24,855 bases of DNA from Desulfosarcina sp. (GTDB lineage: Bacteria > Desulfobacterota > Desulfobacteria > Desulfobacterales > Desulfosarcinaceae): the NCBI GenBank assembly GCA_018224455.1, contig JAGTUY010000149.1:1-24855 (forward strand), written 5' to 3'. Both the position numbers and the translations under genes were made by a program. This document shows positions 1-10,346 of the stretch, piece by piece (position 1 is the first letter of the stretch; the number at the start of each line of letters is the position of its first letter). The notes under the pieces were generated by a model that searched no databases, was not told where the DNA came from, and saw only the letters and a list, made by a program, of their open reading frames with translations.

Positions 1-2054
1 CAGGCGTTGACGGCGTCCCTGATCTTTTCCAGCGGCCGCTGATTCTCCGCATGCTGATAACAGATAAGGCCGCAATTTAGGCACCGGGAAGCCGCGGCCA
101 GGGCTGCCCCTGGGTCGAAACCCTTCTCAAGTTCCATCAGTTGTGCCAGGTCTCTGCTGTCGGCCAGAGGCATGATTCGCCGCTGGCTGGCCGCCACCGC
201 TTCCACGTGGTCCACGTTCTGGATAGCGGCATCGGGCTTCAGGACGTTTTCCGGCAGGTCCAATGGAATATCGTAGATGATTTTATGAATGGCCGCGGAG
301 GCACGCCGCCCGGCGCCAATGGCCTTGATGGCACCGCTGAAATCGGTCAGGGCGTCACCCTTGGCAAACAAACCGGCGTCGTCGGCATGATCCGGCTGCT
401 TGTACGGGGGAACGGCCGTCCAGGTCCACGGGCGGCTTTCAGCGTCATCACCCCCCATGGGTCGGGTAAAAATCAGCTCGGGGAATCTTCCCGAAGAGAA
501 GACCAGGGTCTGGGCTTCGAGCAGCCGCGTTTCACCGGTATCCACATTCAGCACCTCAAGCTCGGAAAGTGATTCGCCGTCACCGAAAAGACGGGTGACG
601 CCGGCTCGTAAGACGACGTTAGCTCCGGCTTCGGTCAGCGCCGAAACGGTGGTTTGATCGAGGCTGTCCCGTAAAATGAAGGTAACCGTCTCGGCGCCCA
701 GGGATCGGGCTTGGGCCAGGGCCTCGCCGGCCAGTCCCTCGCCGCCGACAATCACCGTGTGACTCCCGCAGGGTACCGTTCCATGTCCCTTTTTGCCGGA
801 ACGCAGCAGGTCCAGCAGCAGACATCCACCGGGCAGCGGCGCTTCCACCGTTTTCTCGGCACCCCGGGCCAGTCGGCTGTCCCAGCCGCCCGAGGCGAGA
901 AACACCGCCTCGTAGCCGTCGTCCAGAAGATCGGCCACGGTCATGTCGCGGCCCAGCATCTGACCGGTCCGGGCGTCCACGCCCATCTCCAGGATACCGT
1001 CGATATCCCATTTGAGGATCGTATCTGGCAGACGGTACTTGGCAATGGCGGTATTGAGCAGGCCGCCCAGGCGGTCCGTCCCTTCGAACACCGTGGCCCC
1101 ATGGCCTAAACGGGCCGCGAAAAAGGCTGCGGAAAGGCCCTGGACCCCGCCACCGACTACGGCGATGCGGCGGCCGGAATCCGGCGCCTTGAATGGCTGG
1201 ATACGCTCCTCCTGGGTGCGTTCATAGTCGGCGGCAAACCGCTTCAGGAAATTGATCGCCACCGGCTCGTCCACATATTTACGCCGGCAGTCGTTTTCAC
1301 AGGGTCGGGGACAGATTCTGCCGATCACCGTGGGAAAGGGGTTGCGCTCCTTGATGGTTTGAACAGACCCGTGGTAGTCGCCTTCGGCAATCTGCTGGAT
1401 GTAGCGGCCGATGTTGATCCCCGCCGGGCAGGCGCGCTGACAGGGCGTCGTGCAATCTTCGGTGGTGTACTCCTTGAGTATTCTCCGGGTGACCGATGAC
1501 AAGGTGATGATGTGCTTGGGACAGATCCGCTCACAGGTGCCGCAGCCGGTGCATTTAACCTCGTCCACCACGGGAAGCCCCTGGGGTCCCATGACGATCG
1601 CGTCGAAGGGGCAGGCGGCGGCGCAGGTGCCCAGCCCGAGGCAGCCGATATTGCAGACCTTCATGCCACCTGAAAGCAGGGCGACGGCCCGGCAGTCGTT
1701 CATGCCGTCATAGCTGTATTTGACGTCCGCGTCGGCCACGCCGTAGGTGCACCCGGGCAGGGCGATGTCCGGCTCCTTGGCCTCGACGCTCACGCCGAGG
1801 ATGGCGGCAATGGCCAGGGCCACGTCTTCACCGGCGGCCACGCACGAGTTGGGTGCGGCTTTGCCCGCCACGATGGCTTCTGCATTGGCGCTGCATCCAG
1901 GCAGGCCGCAGCCGCCGCAGTTGGCTCCGGGCAGGGCCTCTTCGACGGAAACGATTTTGGGGTCCACGTAAACGTAAAAGATCTTGGAGGCCAGCGCCAG
2001 GCCGACGCCGACCACCAGCCCCAGTCCGCCCATGAGTATAATGGCTATCGTCAT
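1..2054 (-). CDS. RnfB-like Fe-S protein fused to GltD/NfnB-like FAD oxidoreductase (3' end off the window)
   Basis: Electron-transfer flavoprotein, 684 codons visible and open at the left edge. Residues 3-23 are a hydrophobic N-terminal anchor as in RnfB. Next comes the RnfB-type cluster motif C46-x2-C49-x4-C54-x16-C71, then two ferredoxin-like 4Fe-4S motifs (C134, C138, C144, C148 and C168, C171, C174, C178). From about residue 200 the protein turns into the glutamate-synthase small-subunit/dihydropyrimidine-dehydrogenase type module: cysteines 201, 205, 209, 248, 252, 256, then an FAD dinucleotide fold with VVGGGVQGLSAA at 299-310. A last Cys pair (CLNCGLIC) lies near the visible end. The start ATG has AGGAG seven bases upstream and lies 13 bases after the NuoF-like gene, so it is the last visible gene of that operon. 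By family it should move electrons between ferredoxin-type clusters and NAD(P)H at the membrane. The exact partner is not visible. Domain calls are confident; the role is inference. Confidence 0.85.
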   Translation of the reverse strand, partial: MTIAIILMGGLGLVVGVGLALASKIFYVYVDPKIVSVEEALPGANCGGCGLPGCSANAEAIVAGKAAPNSCVAAGEDVALAIAAILGVSVEAKEPDIALPGCTYGVADADVKYSYDGMNDCRAVALLSGGMKVCNIGCLGLGTCAAACPFDAIVMGPQGLPVVDEVKCTGCGTCERICPKHIITLSSVTRRILKEYTTEDCTTPCQRACPAGINIGRYIQQIAEGDYHGSVQTIKERNPFPTVIGRICPRPCENDCRRKYVDEPVAINFLKRFAADYERTQEERIQPFKAPDSGRRIAVVGGGVQGLSAAFFAARLGHGATVFEGTDRLGGLLNTAIAKYRLPDTILKWDIDGILEMGVDARTGQMLGRDMTVADLLDDGYEAVFLASGGWDSRLARGAEKTVEAPLPGGCLLLDLLRSGKKGHGTVPCGSHTVIVGGEGLAGEALAQARSLGAETVTFILRDSLDQTTVSALTEAGANVVLRAGVTRLFGDGESLSELEVLNVDTGETRLLEAQTLVFSSGRFPELIFTRPMGGDDAESRPWTWTAVPPYKQPDHADDAGLFAKGDALTDFSGAIKAIGAGRRASAAIHKIIYDIPLDLPENVLKPDAAIQNVDHVEAVAASQRRIMPLADSRDLAQLMELEKGFDPGAALAAASRCLNCGLICYQHAENQRPLEKIRDAVNA

Positions 2055-2067
2055 CTCAACGCTCCTG

Positions 2068-3915
<1,848 letters not shown>

Positions 3916-3934
3916 TTCCCGTCTCCAGCAGTGT

Positions 3935-4288
3935 TTACCAGGAACCGTCCAGCCCCCTGATGCCGTTCATGTATAATCGCCCGCAGGCCACAAAAAGTGA
4001 GTATTCCGTCACCATCAACGGAATTTCGAAAGACTCGGCCATCTCCACGAACGCCTTGGATGGATTTTTTCCCCTGACGATGACGATGGTGCCGACACCG
4101 ACGATTTTCGCAGTTCGGATAACATGGTCCGTGGTGACACCCGTCAGCAAGGCACAACCCTTGGCCGCAGACGCCAGGACATCGTCCATCAGATCCGCCG
4201 CGCCACCGGCAACGATGACCGTATCCATCTGATCTTCGCCACAAAGCATGCTGCCTTTGAGGATTTCTTTAATTTCGGAAATTTTCAT
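3935..4288 (-). CDS. DRTGG-domain protein (small, accessory to the NADH-linked redox operon)
   Basis: 117-aa soluble protein of the DRTGG-domain type, a small fold also found in Pta and CBS-domain proteins. It has no cysteine clusters (only three scattered Cys), no signal peptide and no membrane segment. The body alternates short hydrophobic strands and helices (DTVIVAGGAADLMDDVLA, ALLTGVTTDHVIRTA, VGTIVIVRGK), consistent with a ligand-binding or regulatory domain. Genes of this kind sit between the NuoE-like and NuoF-like subunits of many clostridial and Thermotoga-type hydrogenase clusters, which is its position here (50 bases after the NuoE-like stop, 19 before the NuoF-like start). Its biochemical role is not established; an assembly or regulatory function is inferred from conserved context. 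The ribosome site is weak, which may mean translational coupling with the upstream gene. Confidence 0.75.
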   Translation of the reverse strand: MKISEIKEILKGSMLCGEDQMDTVIVAGGAADLMDDVLASAAKGCALLTGVTTDHVIRTAKIVGVGTIVIVRGKNPSKAFVEMAESFEIPLMVTEYSLFVACGRLYMNGIRGLDGSW

Positions 4289-4338
4289 GATCGTTCTAAG
4301 TTGAACCCAATGGGGCTAACGGTTTAACAACGATTACC

Positions 4339-4833
4339 TTAGGCATACTTCTTAAGCAGTTCTAAAACCTTGTCCGAACTGACGTCTCCGTAAGTGTCCT
4401 GACCCACCACCATTACCGGTGCCAAACCGCAGGCACCCAGGCAACGAACAGCCTCCAGGGAAAAGCGCCGATCCTCGGTGGTGCCGCCCTCCTCCAACTG
4501 GTATTCATTTTCAATGCGGCTCAGGGCCTCCTTGATGCCTTTGACGTAGCAAGCCGTTCCCAGGCACATCTTGATGGTGTGGCGGCCCTTGGGTACCATG
4601 GAAAAAAGGGAGTAGAAGGATGCCACGCCGTAAACGCTGCTGGCGGGCAGGTTAAGGCCCTGGCTGATGTAGTCCAGCAATTCCACGGGCAGGTATCCGG
4701 CGATGGTCTGGCACTCCCTGAGAACTGTGATGACGGCCCCGGAAATAGTCCTGTTTTTCTGGATGACGGCGTCGATCTGTGACCACATGCCGTCGCTGAT
4801 GTCCGCATGCTTGGGGTGGTGTGCCAGGGTCAT
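4339..4833 (-). CDS. nuoE: NuoE/HydC-type 2Fe-2S thioredoxin-like subunit
   Basis: 164-aa subunit of the NADH dehydrogenase 24-kDa (NuoE/HydC) family. The 2Fe-2S ligands appear as CLGTAC and, about 40 residues later, CLGACG (C-x4-C then C-x3-C). The N-terminal helical part (QTIAGYLPVELLDYISQGL, SSVYGVASFYSLF) is typical of the family. It partners with the NuoF/HydB subunit encoded two genes downstream and passes electrons to or from the FMN site. The reading frame is open upstream to 4953, but AAGGAG lies ten bases before the ATG at 4833, the upstream part has no family resemblance, and a TTGACA-like promoter element overlaps it; I therefore use 4833. It is the first gene of the minus-strand operon. 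Confidence 0.92.
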   Translation of the reverse strand: MTLAHHPKHADISDGMWSQIDAVIQKNRTISGAVITVLRECQTIAGYLPVELLDYISQGLNLPASSVYGVASFYSLFSMVPKGRHTIKMCLGTACYVKGIKEALSRIENEYQLEEGGTTEDRRFSLEAVRCLGACGLAPVMVVGQDTYGDVSSDKVLELLKKYA

Positions 4834-4943
4834 GTCTGAAACGCTCCTTGAATCGCAAAGAAGCAACGGCTTCGAATGCGCGTAATATTGACGAATAAGC
4901 GGCCGGCAACGCAATGGTAGAGAATCACCGGCGACCGCGTGGC

Positions 4944-4972
4944 AACATTTCATAAATATATATAAATGTCAA
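4944..4972 (-). promoter_or_regulatory. Candidate promoter of the minus-strand redox operon
   Basis: Reading the minus strand, a perfect TTGACA hexamer lies at 4972-4967, followed by a very AT-rich spacer (TTTATATATATTTATGA) and a poor -10 match (AATGTT) at 17 bases. It is about 110 bases upstream of the chosen NuoE-like start. The -35 is convincing, the -10 is not. The region lies back to back with the promoter of the purine operon. Confidence 0.35.
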
Positions 4973-5007
4973 CGCTATCATGGCCGTCCACCCGCGCCTG
5001 ACAACGC

Positions 5008-5037
5008 TTGACGGGGCTGCAAAAGCTGGTCTATAAC
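5008..5037 (+). promoter_or_regulatory. Sigma70-like promoter of the purine-salvage operon
   Basis: TTGACG at 5008-5013 and TATAAC at 5032-5037 with an 18-base spacer, each hexamer matching five of six consensus bases. Transcription would begin near 5044. This leaves an 80-base leader before the TTG start at 5125 and makes any start codon at 5008 impossible. Confidence 0.55.
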
Positions 5038-5124
5038 CCTACCGCCCGGATGGCTGCAAAAATCGATGGCACATGGACCGGCAAGGCTTGGAAAACCCCG
5101 CAAAGCAGACACTGGAGGCAACCC

Positions 5125-5964
5125 TTGAACCGCCAGAAAGAAAAAGTCCGCGAAACCGCGGCATTTCTCGAATCGAAACTAGACCACGCCCCTGACACCG
5201 GAGTGATCACCGGCACCGGACTGGGCGAGGCCGTCGGCCCTCTCGATGACGCGCTGACGATGGATTACGCAGACATCCCGAACTTCCCCGTATCCACGGT
5301 GGTCGGTCATTCGGGGCGGTTGATGGCCGGGACGCTGGACGGGCATCCGGTGATGGTCATGCTGGGGCGCGTCCACCTGTACGAAGGCTATTCCCCCGCA
5401 GCCGTAGCCTTTCCCGTGCGGGTGATGCAGGCGCTGGGCGTGCGGCATCTGATCATCTCCAATGCGGCCGGCGGCATGAACCCCGCCTTTCGCCAGGGAG
5501 ATCTGATGGTGATCCGCGACCACATCAATCTCACCGGCGAAAATCCGCTGATCGGGGCCAATCATGACGACTGGGGGCCCCGATTTCCGGACATGACGGC
5601 GGCCTATGATCGATCCCTGGCGCAGCTTTCCCGCCGGGCTGCCGGCAGTCTGGGCATTGCTTTAAAAGGCGGCGTCTATGCCGGTTTGAAGGGGCCGTCT
5701 CTGGAAACACCGGCAGAAATCCGCTACCTGAAAACCATCGGCGCCGATACGGTGGGTTTTTCAACGGTGATGGAATCCATTGTCGCCGTGCACGCCGGCA
5801 TGCGGGTGCTGGGGTTGTCCACCATCACCAACATCAACGACCCGGACCGGCCGGCCCCTGCATCCGTTGAGGCCATCGTGGCCGCAGCCAACCAGGCGGC
5901 TCCCGATCTCAACCGTCTGATCAGGGCTGTGGTGACACAGATCCACAAAGGCGCGCTGCCATGA
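5125..5964 (+). CDS. Purine nucleoside phosphorylase (trimeric PNP/MTAP family)
   Basis: 279-aa enzyme that cleaves purine nucleosides with phosphate to a free base and a ribose-1-phosphate derivative. Visible motifs: phosphate-binding GTGLG (30-34) and GHSG (61-64), GRVHLYEGYSP (81-91), the ISNAAGGMNP loop (111-120), GPSLETPAEIR with Glu194 at the purine-binding position, and ITNIND with Asn236. Human PNP has Asn at the last site while methylthioadenosine phosphorylases have Asp, so a 6-oxopurine (inosine-type) preference is likely. The start is TTG at 5125: GGAGG lies six bases upstream and the product has normal family length. An in-frame ATG at 5050 would leave almost no leader after the predicted promoter. 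The stop overlaps the next start (ATGA), implying translational coupling with the deaminase. A methylthioinosine-specific phosphorylase is a possible finer assignment. Confidence 0.9.
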   Translation: MNRQKEKVRETAAFLESKLDHAPDTGVITGTGLGEAVGPLDDALTMDYADIPNFPVSTVVGHSGRLMAGTLDGHPVMVMLGRVHLYEGYSPAAVAFPVRVMQALGVRHLIISNAAGGMNPAFRQGDLMVIRDHINLTGENPLIGANHDDWGPRFPDMTAAYDRSLAQLSRRAAGSLGIALKGGVYAGLKGPSLETPAEIRYLKTIGADTVGFSTVMESIVAVHAGMRVLGLSTITNINDPDRPAPASVEAIVAAANQAAPDLNRLIRAVVTQIHKGALP

Positions 5965-7274
5965 CGACGGCCGCCGATCTGCTGATCACCAACGGTATCG
6001 TCATGACCATGGATCCGCATGGCCGCGTGATTGAAAATGGCGCGGTAGCGGTCTGCGGGGAGGCCATTGCGGTGGTCGGTTCGGCCGCCGAGGTTGGGTC
6101 GATGGCGGCAAGGGAGACGATCGATGCCGCCGGCGGCATCATCATGCCCGGCCTGGTCAACACCCACACCCACGCCGCCATGACGCTGTTCCGGGGTTTG
6201 GCCGACGACCTGCCGCTGATGACCTGGCTCAACGAGCACATTTTCCCCGCCGAAGCCCTGCTGGATGCGGACAACGTGTATGCCGGCACACTGCTCGGCT
6301 GTGCCGAAATGATTCTTTCGGGGACCACCTGCTTTTGCGACATGTACCTGTTCGAAGACGCCGTGGCCCGCGCCGCCAAGGCTGCCGGCATGCGGGCGGT
6401 GGTGGGGGAGGTGCTCTACGACTTTCCCTCGCCCAACTATGGCCCCATTCAAAAAGGCTTCGACTACACCCGCCACTTGATCGACGCCTGGCACAGCGAC
6501 CCGCTGATCACCATCGCCGTGGAACCCCACTCCCCTTACCTGTGTGCACCGGACCTGTTGACCGAGGCCGCCGACGTCGCCCGGAAGCACCGTTTGCCGC
6601 TGGTGATCCACCTTTCCGAGACCCATAAGGAGTTCCACGACATCCAGGATAAATACGGCGCAACGCCGGTGGGTCACCTGGCCCACCTGGGCGTGCTGGG
6701 CGCCAACCTGCTGGCCTGCCATTGCGTGGTGCTCGACGACGATGACATGGACCTGCTGCAGCAGCACGACGTCAAGGTATCCCATAACCCGGAAAGCAAC
6801 ATGAAACTGGCCTCCGGCGTTTCACCGGTGGCCGATCTGGTTGAACGGGGGGTGTGCACCGGTTTGGGCACCGACGGCTGCTCCAGCAACAACAACCTGG
6901 ATATGTTCGCCGAGATGGACATGGCCGCCAAGCTGCACAAGGCCAGCCGATTAGACCCTACGGTGATGGACGCCGCCACCGTGCTGCGCATGGCCACCAT
7001 CGACGGTGCCCGCGCCTTGGGGCTAGACACCATTACCGGCAGCATCGAAACCGGCAAGCGAGCCGACATGATCGTCATCGACACCCGCAAACCCCACCTG
7101 ACCCCCATGTACCACCCGGCCTCTCACCTGGTGTACGCCGTCGGCGGCAGCGATGTGTACGCCACCGTGATCAATGGCCGGGTGCTGATGAAAGGCCGTC
7201 GACTCATGCATATGGACCTGGAAAAGATCATGGCCGACGCCTGGCAGATCGCCAAAACGATCCGGGGAGACTAA
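5961..7274 (+). CDS. mtaD: 5-methylthioadenosine/S-adenosylhomocysteine deaminase (first copy)
   Basis: 437-aa metal-dependent amidohydrolase of the MtaD/SsnA/TrzN group. The metal and catalytic residues are visible: HTHTH (His69, His71), HLSETH (His217, Glu220), His254 in ACHCVV, and Asp305 in LGTDG. The segments MPGLVNTHTHAAMTLFRGL and PESNMKLASG are hallmarks of MTA/SAH deaminases. The reaction removes the 6-amino group of methylthioadenosine, S-adenosylhomocysteine or adenosine, giving the inosine form, which the phosphorylase encoded just upstream could split. The start ATG overlaps the phosphorylase stop. A closely related paralogue follows after one base. The two copies differ around the substrate-side loops (for example FPSPNYGPIQ here against GPAPGVPDPANN in the second), so they may not share a substrate. 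Which copy acts on which substrate cannot be read from the sequence. Confidence 0.9.
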   Translation: MTTAADLLITNGIVMTMDPHGRVIENGAVAVCGEAIAVVGSAAEVGSMAARETIDAAGGIIMPGLVNTHTHAAMTLFRGLADDLPLMTWLNEHIFPAEALLDADNVYAGTLLGCAEMILSGTTCFCDMYLFEDAVARAAKAAGMRAVVGEVLYDFPSPNYGPIQKGFDYTRHLIDAWHSDPLITIAVEPHSPYLCAPDLLTEAADVARKHRLPLVIHLSETHKEFHDIQDKYGATPVGHLAHLGVLGANLLACHCVVLDDDDMDLLQQHDVKVSHNPESNMKLASGVSPVADLVERGVCTGLGTDGCSSNNNLDMFAEMDMAAKLHKASRLDPTVMDAATVLRMATIDGARALGLDTITGSIETGKRADMIVIDTRKPHLTPMYHPASHLVYAVGGSDVYATVINGRVLMKGRRLMHMDLEKIMADAWQIAKTIRGD

Positions 7275-7275
7275 C

Positions 7276-8616
7276 ATGAGCGTCGAAGTCGTGATCCACA
7301 ATGGGACCCTGGTGACTGTGGACGACCGGATGCGAATCATCGATAATGGATGGATCGGCATTCATGAGGGCGTCATCCGGACCATCGAAGCCACCGCACC
7401 GGAGTCACCGCCGCCAACGGCCAAAATGACCATCGACGCGGCCGGCGGCATCGTCATGCCCGGTCTGGTCAACACCCACACCCATCTGCCCATGTCACTG
7501 TTCCGGGGCCTGGCCGACGACCTGCCGTTGATGGACTGGCTCAAGACGCATATCTTCCCGGCCGAGGCCCGCTTCATCGACCCCGAAACGGTGCGTTGGG
7601 GCACGCTGCTCGCCTGTGCGGAGATGCTGTTGTCCGGCACCACCTGCTGCTGCGGGGGTTATTTCCACGAAGATGCGGTGGCCCGGTCCGTCGCTGAAAC
7701 CGGCCTGCGGGCCGTGCTGGGCCAGGGGGTCATCGATGGTCCGGCCCCCGGTGTGCCGGATCCGGCCAACAACATCGCCTACGCCAGAAATTATGCCCAA
7801 CACTGGAAGGACCGCAGCCGGCTCATCGCACCGTCCATCTTCTGCCATGCGCCCTACACCTGCCGCGAAAGGACCCTCGAGGCGGCCAAGGCGGTCGCCG
7901 ACGAATTAGGATTGATATTTCAGGTGCATGTAGCTGAAACCCGCTTCGAGCGCGATCAATCCATCAAGGAAAAAGGCCTCAGCCCCGTCGCCCACTTGGA
8001 CCGGTTGGGCATTCTCGACCGCCGCACCTTGTTGGCCCATTGCGTCTGGGTGGACGAAGCGGACATCGCCACCATCCAACAGCGCGGCTGCGCCGTCGCC
8101 CACTGTCCCGAAAGCAACATGAAGCTGGCCTCGGGCATCGCACCGGTGACCGCGATGCAGTCAGCCGGGGTAACGGTGTCGTTGGGCACCGACGGCTGCG
8201 CCAGCAACAACAACCTGGACCTGTTCGGTGAAATGGGCACGGCCGCCAAACTGCACAAGGTCGCGACCTTTGATCCCACGGCCCTGAATGCGGCCAGTGT
8301 GCTCAACATGGCGACCATCGACGGCGCCCACGCCGTCGGTATGGCGGATCGCATCGGCTCGCTGGAGATCGGCAAACAGGCGGACATCGTCATCCTCGAC
8401 ACCCGGACCCCCCACCTGACACCCATGTACCACCCCGAATCCCACATCGTCTATGCGGCCGGCGGCGCCGACGTGCGCCACGTGCTGGTGGCGGGCAGGC
8501 AGGTGGTGAGAGATCGGCGGTTGCTGACGATCGACATCGGCGAAGTGATCGACCGCGTCAATGCGATCGGCCGTGAAATCCGATCAAGCCTCAATGTTAT
8601 TACGCATAAGGAATAA
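7276..8616 (+). CDS. mtaD: 5-methylthioadenosine/S-adenosylhomocysteine deaminase (second copy)
   Basis: 446-aa paralogue of the preceding gene, colinear throughout. Metal and catalytic residues are kept: His68 and His70 (HTHTH), His218 and Glu221 (HVAET), His255 (AHCVWV) and Asp305 (LGTDG). It retains the NMKLASG and NNNLDLFGEM segments. Compared with the first copy it has a different loop around residues 150-180, HVAETRFE instead of HLSETHKE after the third metal ligand, and a longer C-terminal tail. These are places where substrate choice is made in the family, so divergence after tandem duplication is plausible. GGGGAG precedes the start and overlaps the end of the first copy; the gap between the two genes is one base. 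Four bases separate its stop from the adenine deaminase start, so the block reads as one transcript. Confidence 0.9.
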   Translation: MSVEVVIHNGTLVTVDDRMRIIDNGWIGIHEGVIRTIEATAPESPPPTAKMTIDAAGGIVMPGLVNTHTHLPMSLFRGLADDLPLMDWLKTHIFPAEARFIDPETVRWGTLLACAEMLLSGTTCCCGGYFHEDAVARSVAETGLRAVLGQGVIDGPAPGVPDPANNIAYARNYAQHWKDRSRLIAPSIFCHAPYTCRERTLEAAKAVADELGLIFQVHVAETRFERDQSIKEKGLSPVAHLDRLGILDRRTLLAHCVWVDEADIATIQQRGCAVAHCPESNMKLASGIAPVTAMQSAGVTVSLGTDGCASNNNLDLFGEMGTAAKLHKVATFDPTALNAASVLNMATIDGAHAVGMADRIGSLEIGKQADIVILDTRTPHLTPMYHPESHIVYAAGGADVRHVLVAGRQVVRDRRLLTIDIGEVIDRVNAIGREIRSSLNVITHKE

Positions 8617-8620
8617 AGCA

Positions 8621-10330
8621 ATGGATTATACGAAAATCATCACCGCGGCCCGGGGCGATGCCCCGGTGGATCTGCTGCTGATCAATGCGAGGATCATAAA
8701 TGTCTTTTCAGGCCGGGTCATCGACGGCAGCATCGCCATCAAAGAAGGCACGATCGTGGGCTTTGGCGCCTACGACGCTGCGAAAACGATGGACCTCGAA
8801 GGCCGCTACGCGGCCCCCGGGTTCATCGACTCGCACGTCCACATAGAAAGTTCCATGACCTGCGTCGCCGAATTCGCCCGCGCCGTGGCCCCCTGCGGCA
8901 CGACCACCGTGGTGGCCGATCCCCACGAAATCGCCAACGTGCTGGGGGCGGCGGGCATCGACTACATGCTGCGATCCGCCGAGGGCCAGCCCATGAACTG
9001 CCTCTTCGCCCTGCCCTCCTGCGTGCCGGCCACAAACATGGAAACCGCCGGCGCCCGGCTGGATGCCGGGGACCTTGCACCCTTCTTCAAGCATCCGCGC
9101 ATCGTGGCCCTGGCCGAGATGATGAACTACCCCGGCGTGATCTTCACCGACGCCGATGTGATGGCCAAACTGGCCCTGGCCCGCAGCCACCGCCGCACCA
9201 TGGACGGCCACGCCCCGGGGCTTTGCGGCCGCCGGCTGTCCGCCTACGCGGCCGCCGGCATCGCCTCGGACCACGAATGCACCAACGCCGACGAGGCGCT
9301 GGAAAAGCTGGAGCTGGGCATGCACATCATGGTGCGCGAGGGCACCTGCGCCCGCAACCTGGACGCCCTGTTTCCGGTCATCAACGCGGATACCTGGCAC
9401 CGGATGATGTGGTGCACCGACGACCGGCACCCCCACGACCTTCTGACCGAGGGTCACGTGGACGCGGTGATCCGCAAGGCGGTGGCCAAAGGGCTGGACC
9501 CGTTGACGGCCATCCGCATGGGCACTATCATCCCGGCCGACTACTTCGGCATCAGGGATGCCGGGGCGATCGCCCCGGGCCGCAAGGCCAATCTGGTGGT
9601 CTTCTCCGACCTGGCGGACATCCGCGCAGAACAGGTGTTTTACATGGGCCGGCCGGTGGCTGAAAACGGCAGTCTGCTGCCCGGGGTGCAGCGGCCTGCC
9701 GCAGTGGCCGTGCCGCCGTCCATGCGTCTGGATCCAGGTGGTCTGGATTTTTCGATACCGGCCAAAAGCCGACGCATGCGCGTCATCCGAGCCATCGCCG
9801 ACCAGGTGGTCACTCGCTGCGAAATCATGGATGTGACGCAGAAAGAGGGCTTTGCCGTGGCCGATACGGCCAGGGACGTGATCAAAATATGCGTAGTGGA
9901 CCGCTACACGGGGCAGTCCCATACCGGCAGGGGGTTCGTAACCGGAATGGGGCTGAAGCACGGTGCCATCGCTTCCAGCGTGGCCCACGACTCGCACAAC
10001 ATTATCGTAACAGGGGTCTCAGATGCCGAGATGCAGGCGGCTGTGGCCGCCGTGGTTAAGATGGACGGCGGATTGGCGGCCGTCGGCGGCGGCACGGTCC
10101 TGGCCAGCCTGCCCCTTCCTGTGGCCGGGCTCATGTCCGACCAGCCGGTGGAGACCGTCCTGCAACAGATGGACGGGATGATCGCCGCAGCAAAAAATCT
10201 GGGAGCCGGCCTTTCCGACCCCTTCATGACCCTGGGTTTCTTGGCCCTGCCGGTCATCCCGGACCTGAAGCTGACGGACAAAGGGTTGGTGGACGTCAAC
10301 CGGTTTAAAGTCGTCTCCCTTTTTGTATGA
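8621..10330 (+). CDS. ade: Adenine deaminase
   Basis: 569-aa enzyme converting adenine to hypoxanthine and ammonia. The Ade family pattern is clear: GFIDSHVHIESSM with His72, His74 and Glu76, VVADPHEIANV (98-108), MDGHAPGLCG, SDHECTNADEA and CTDDRHPHDLL, plus the family-specific C-terminal domain with SVAHDSHNIIVTG. Length agrees with bacterial Ade proteins. The start is the ATG at 8621, with AAGGA eight bases upstream; an upstream extension in the same frame to 8561 overlaps the deaminase and is not needed. It is the last gene of the purine operon and ends 16 bases from the convergent polyketide synthase gene. Together with the phosphorylase and deaminases it channels adenine compounds to hypoxanthine. 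Confidence 0.94.
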   Translation: MDYTKIITAARGDAPVDLLLINARIINVFSGRVIDGSIAIKEGTIVGFGAYDAAKTMDLEGRYAAPGFIDSHVHIESSMTCVAEFARAVAPCGTTTVVADPHEIANVLGAAGIDYMLRSAEGQPMNCLFALPSCVPATNMETAGARLDAGDLAPFFKHPRIVALAEMMNYPGVIFTDADVMAKLALARSHRRTMDGHAPGLCGRRLSAYAAAGIASDHECTNADEALEKLELGMHIMVREGTCARNLDALFPVINADTWHRMMWCTDDRHPHDLLTEGHVDAVIRKAVAKGLDPLTAIRMGTIIPADYFGIRDAGAIAPGRKANLVVFSDLADIRAEQVFYMGRPVAENGSLLPGVQRPAAVAVPPSMRLDPGGLDFSIPAKSRRMRVIRAIADQVVTRCEIMDVTQKEGFAVADTARDVIKICVVDRYTGQSHTGRGFVTGMGLKHGAIASSVAHDSHNIIVTGVSDAEMQAAVAAVVKMDGGLAAVGGGTVLASLPLPVAGLMSDQPVETVLQQMDGMIAAAKNLGAGLSDPFMTLGFLALPVIPDLKLTDKGLVDVNRFKVVSLFV

Positions 10331-10346
10331 GGACAAGGGGTATAAT

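Noticed and set aside
4834..4953. N-terminal extension of the NuoE-like protein to an ATG at 4953
   Set aside because: No family similarity, no ribosome site, and a promoter-like TTGACA lies just upstream; the ATG at 4833 has AAGGAG.
5724..6785. Long open frame on the minus strand (353 codons) opposite the phosphorylase and first deaminase
   Set aside because: It is antisense to two confidently assigned enzymes; its His/Gly/Val-rich composition is typical of GC-rich antisense frames and shows no motif.
8708..9997. Long minus-strand frame (429 codons) opposite adenine deaminase
   Set aside because: Antisense shadow of a gene with full family motifs; low-complexity His/Gly/Val composition.
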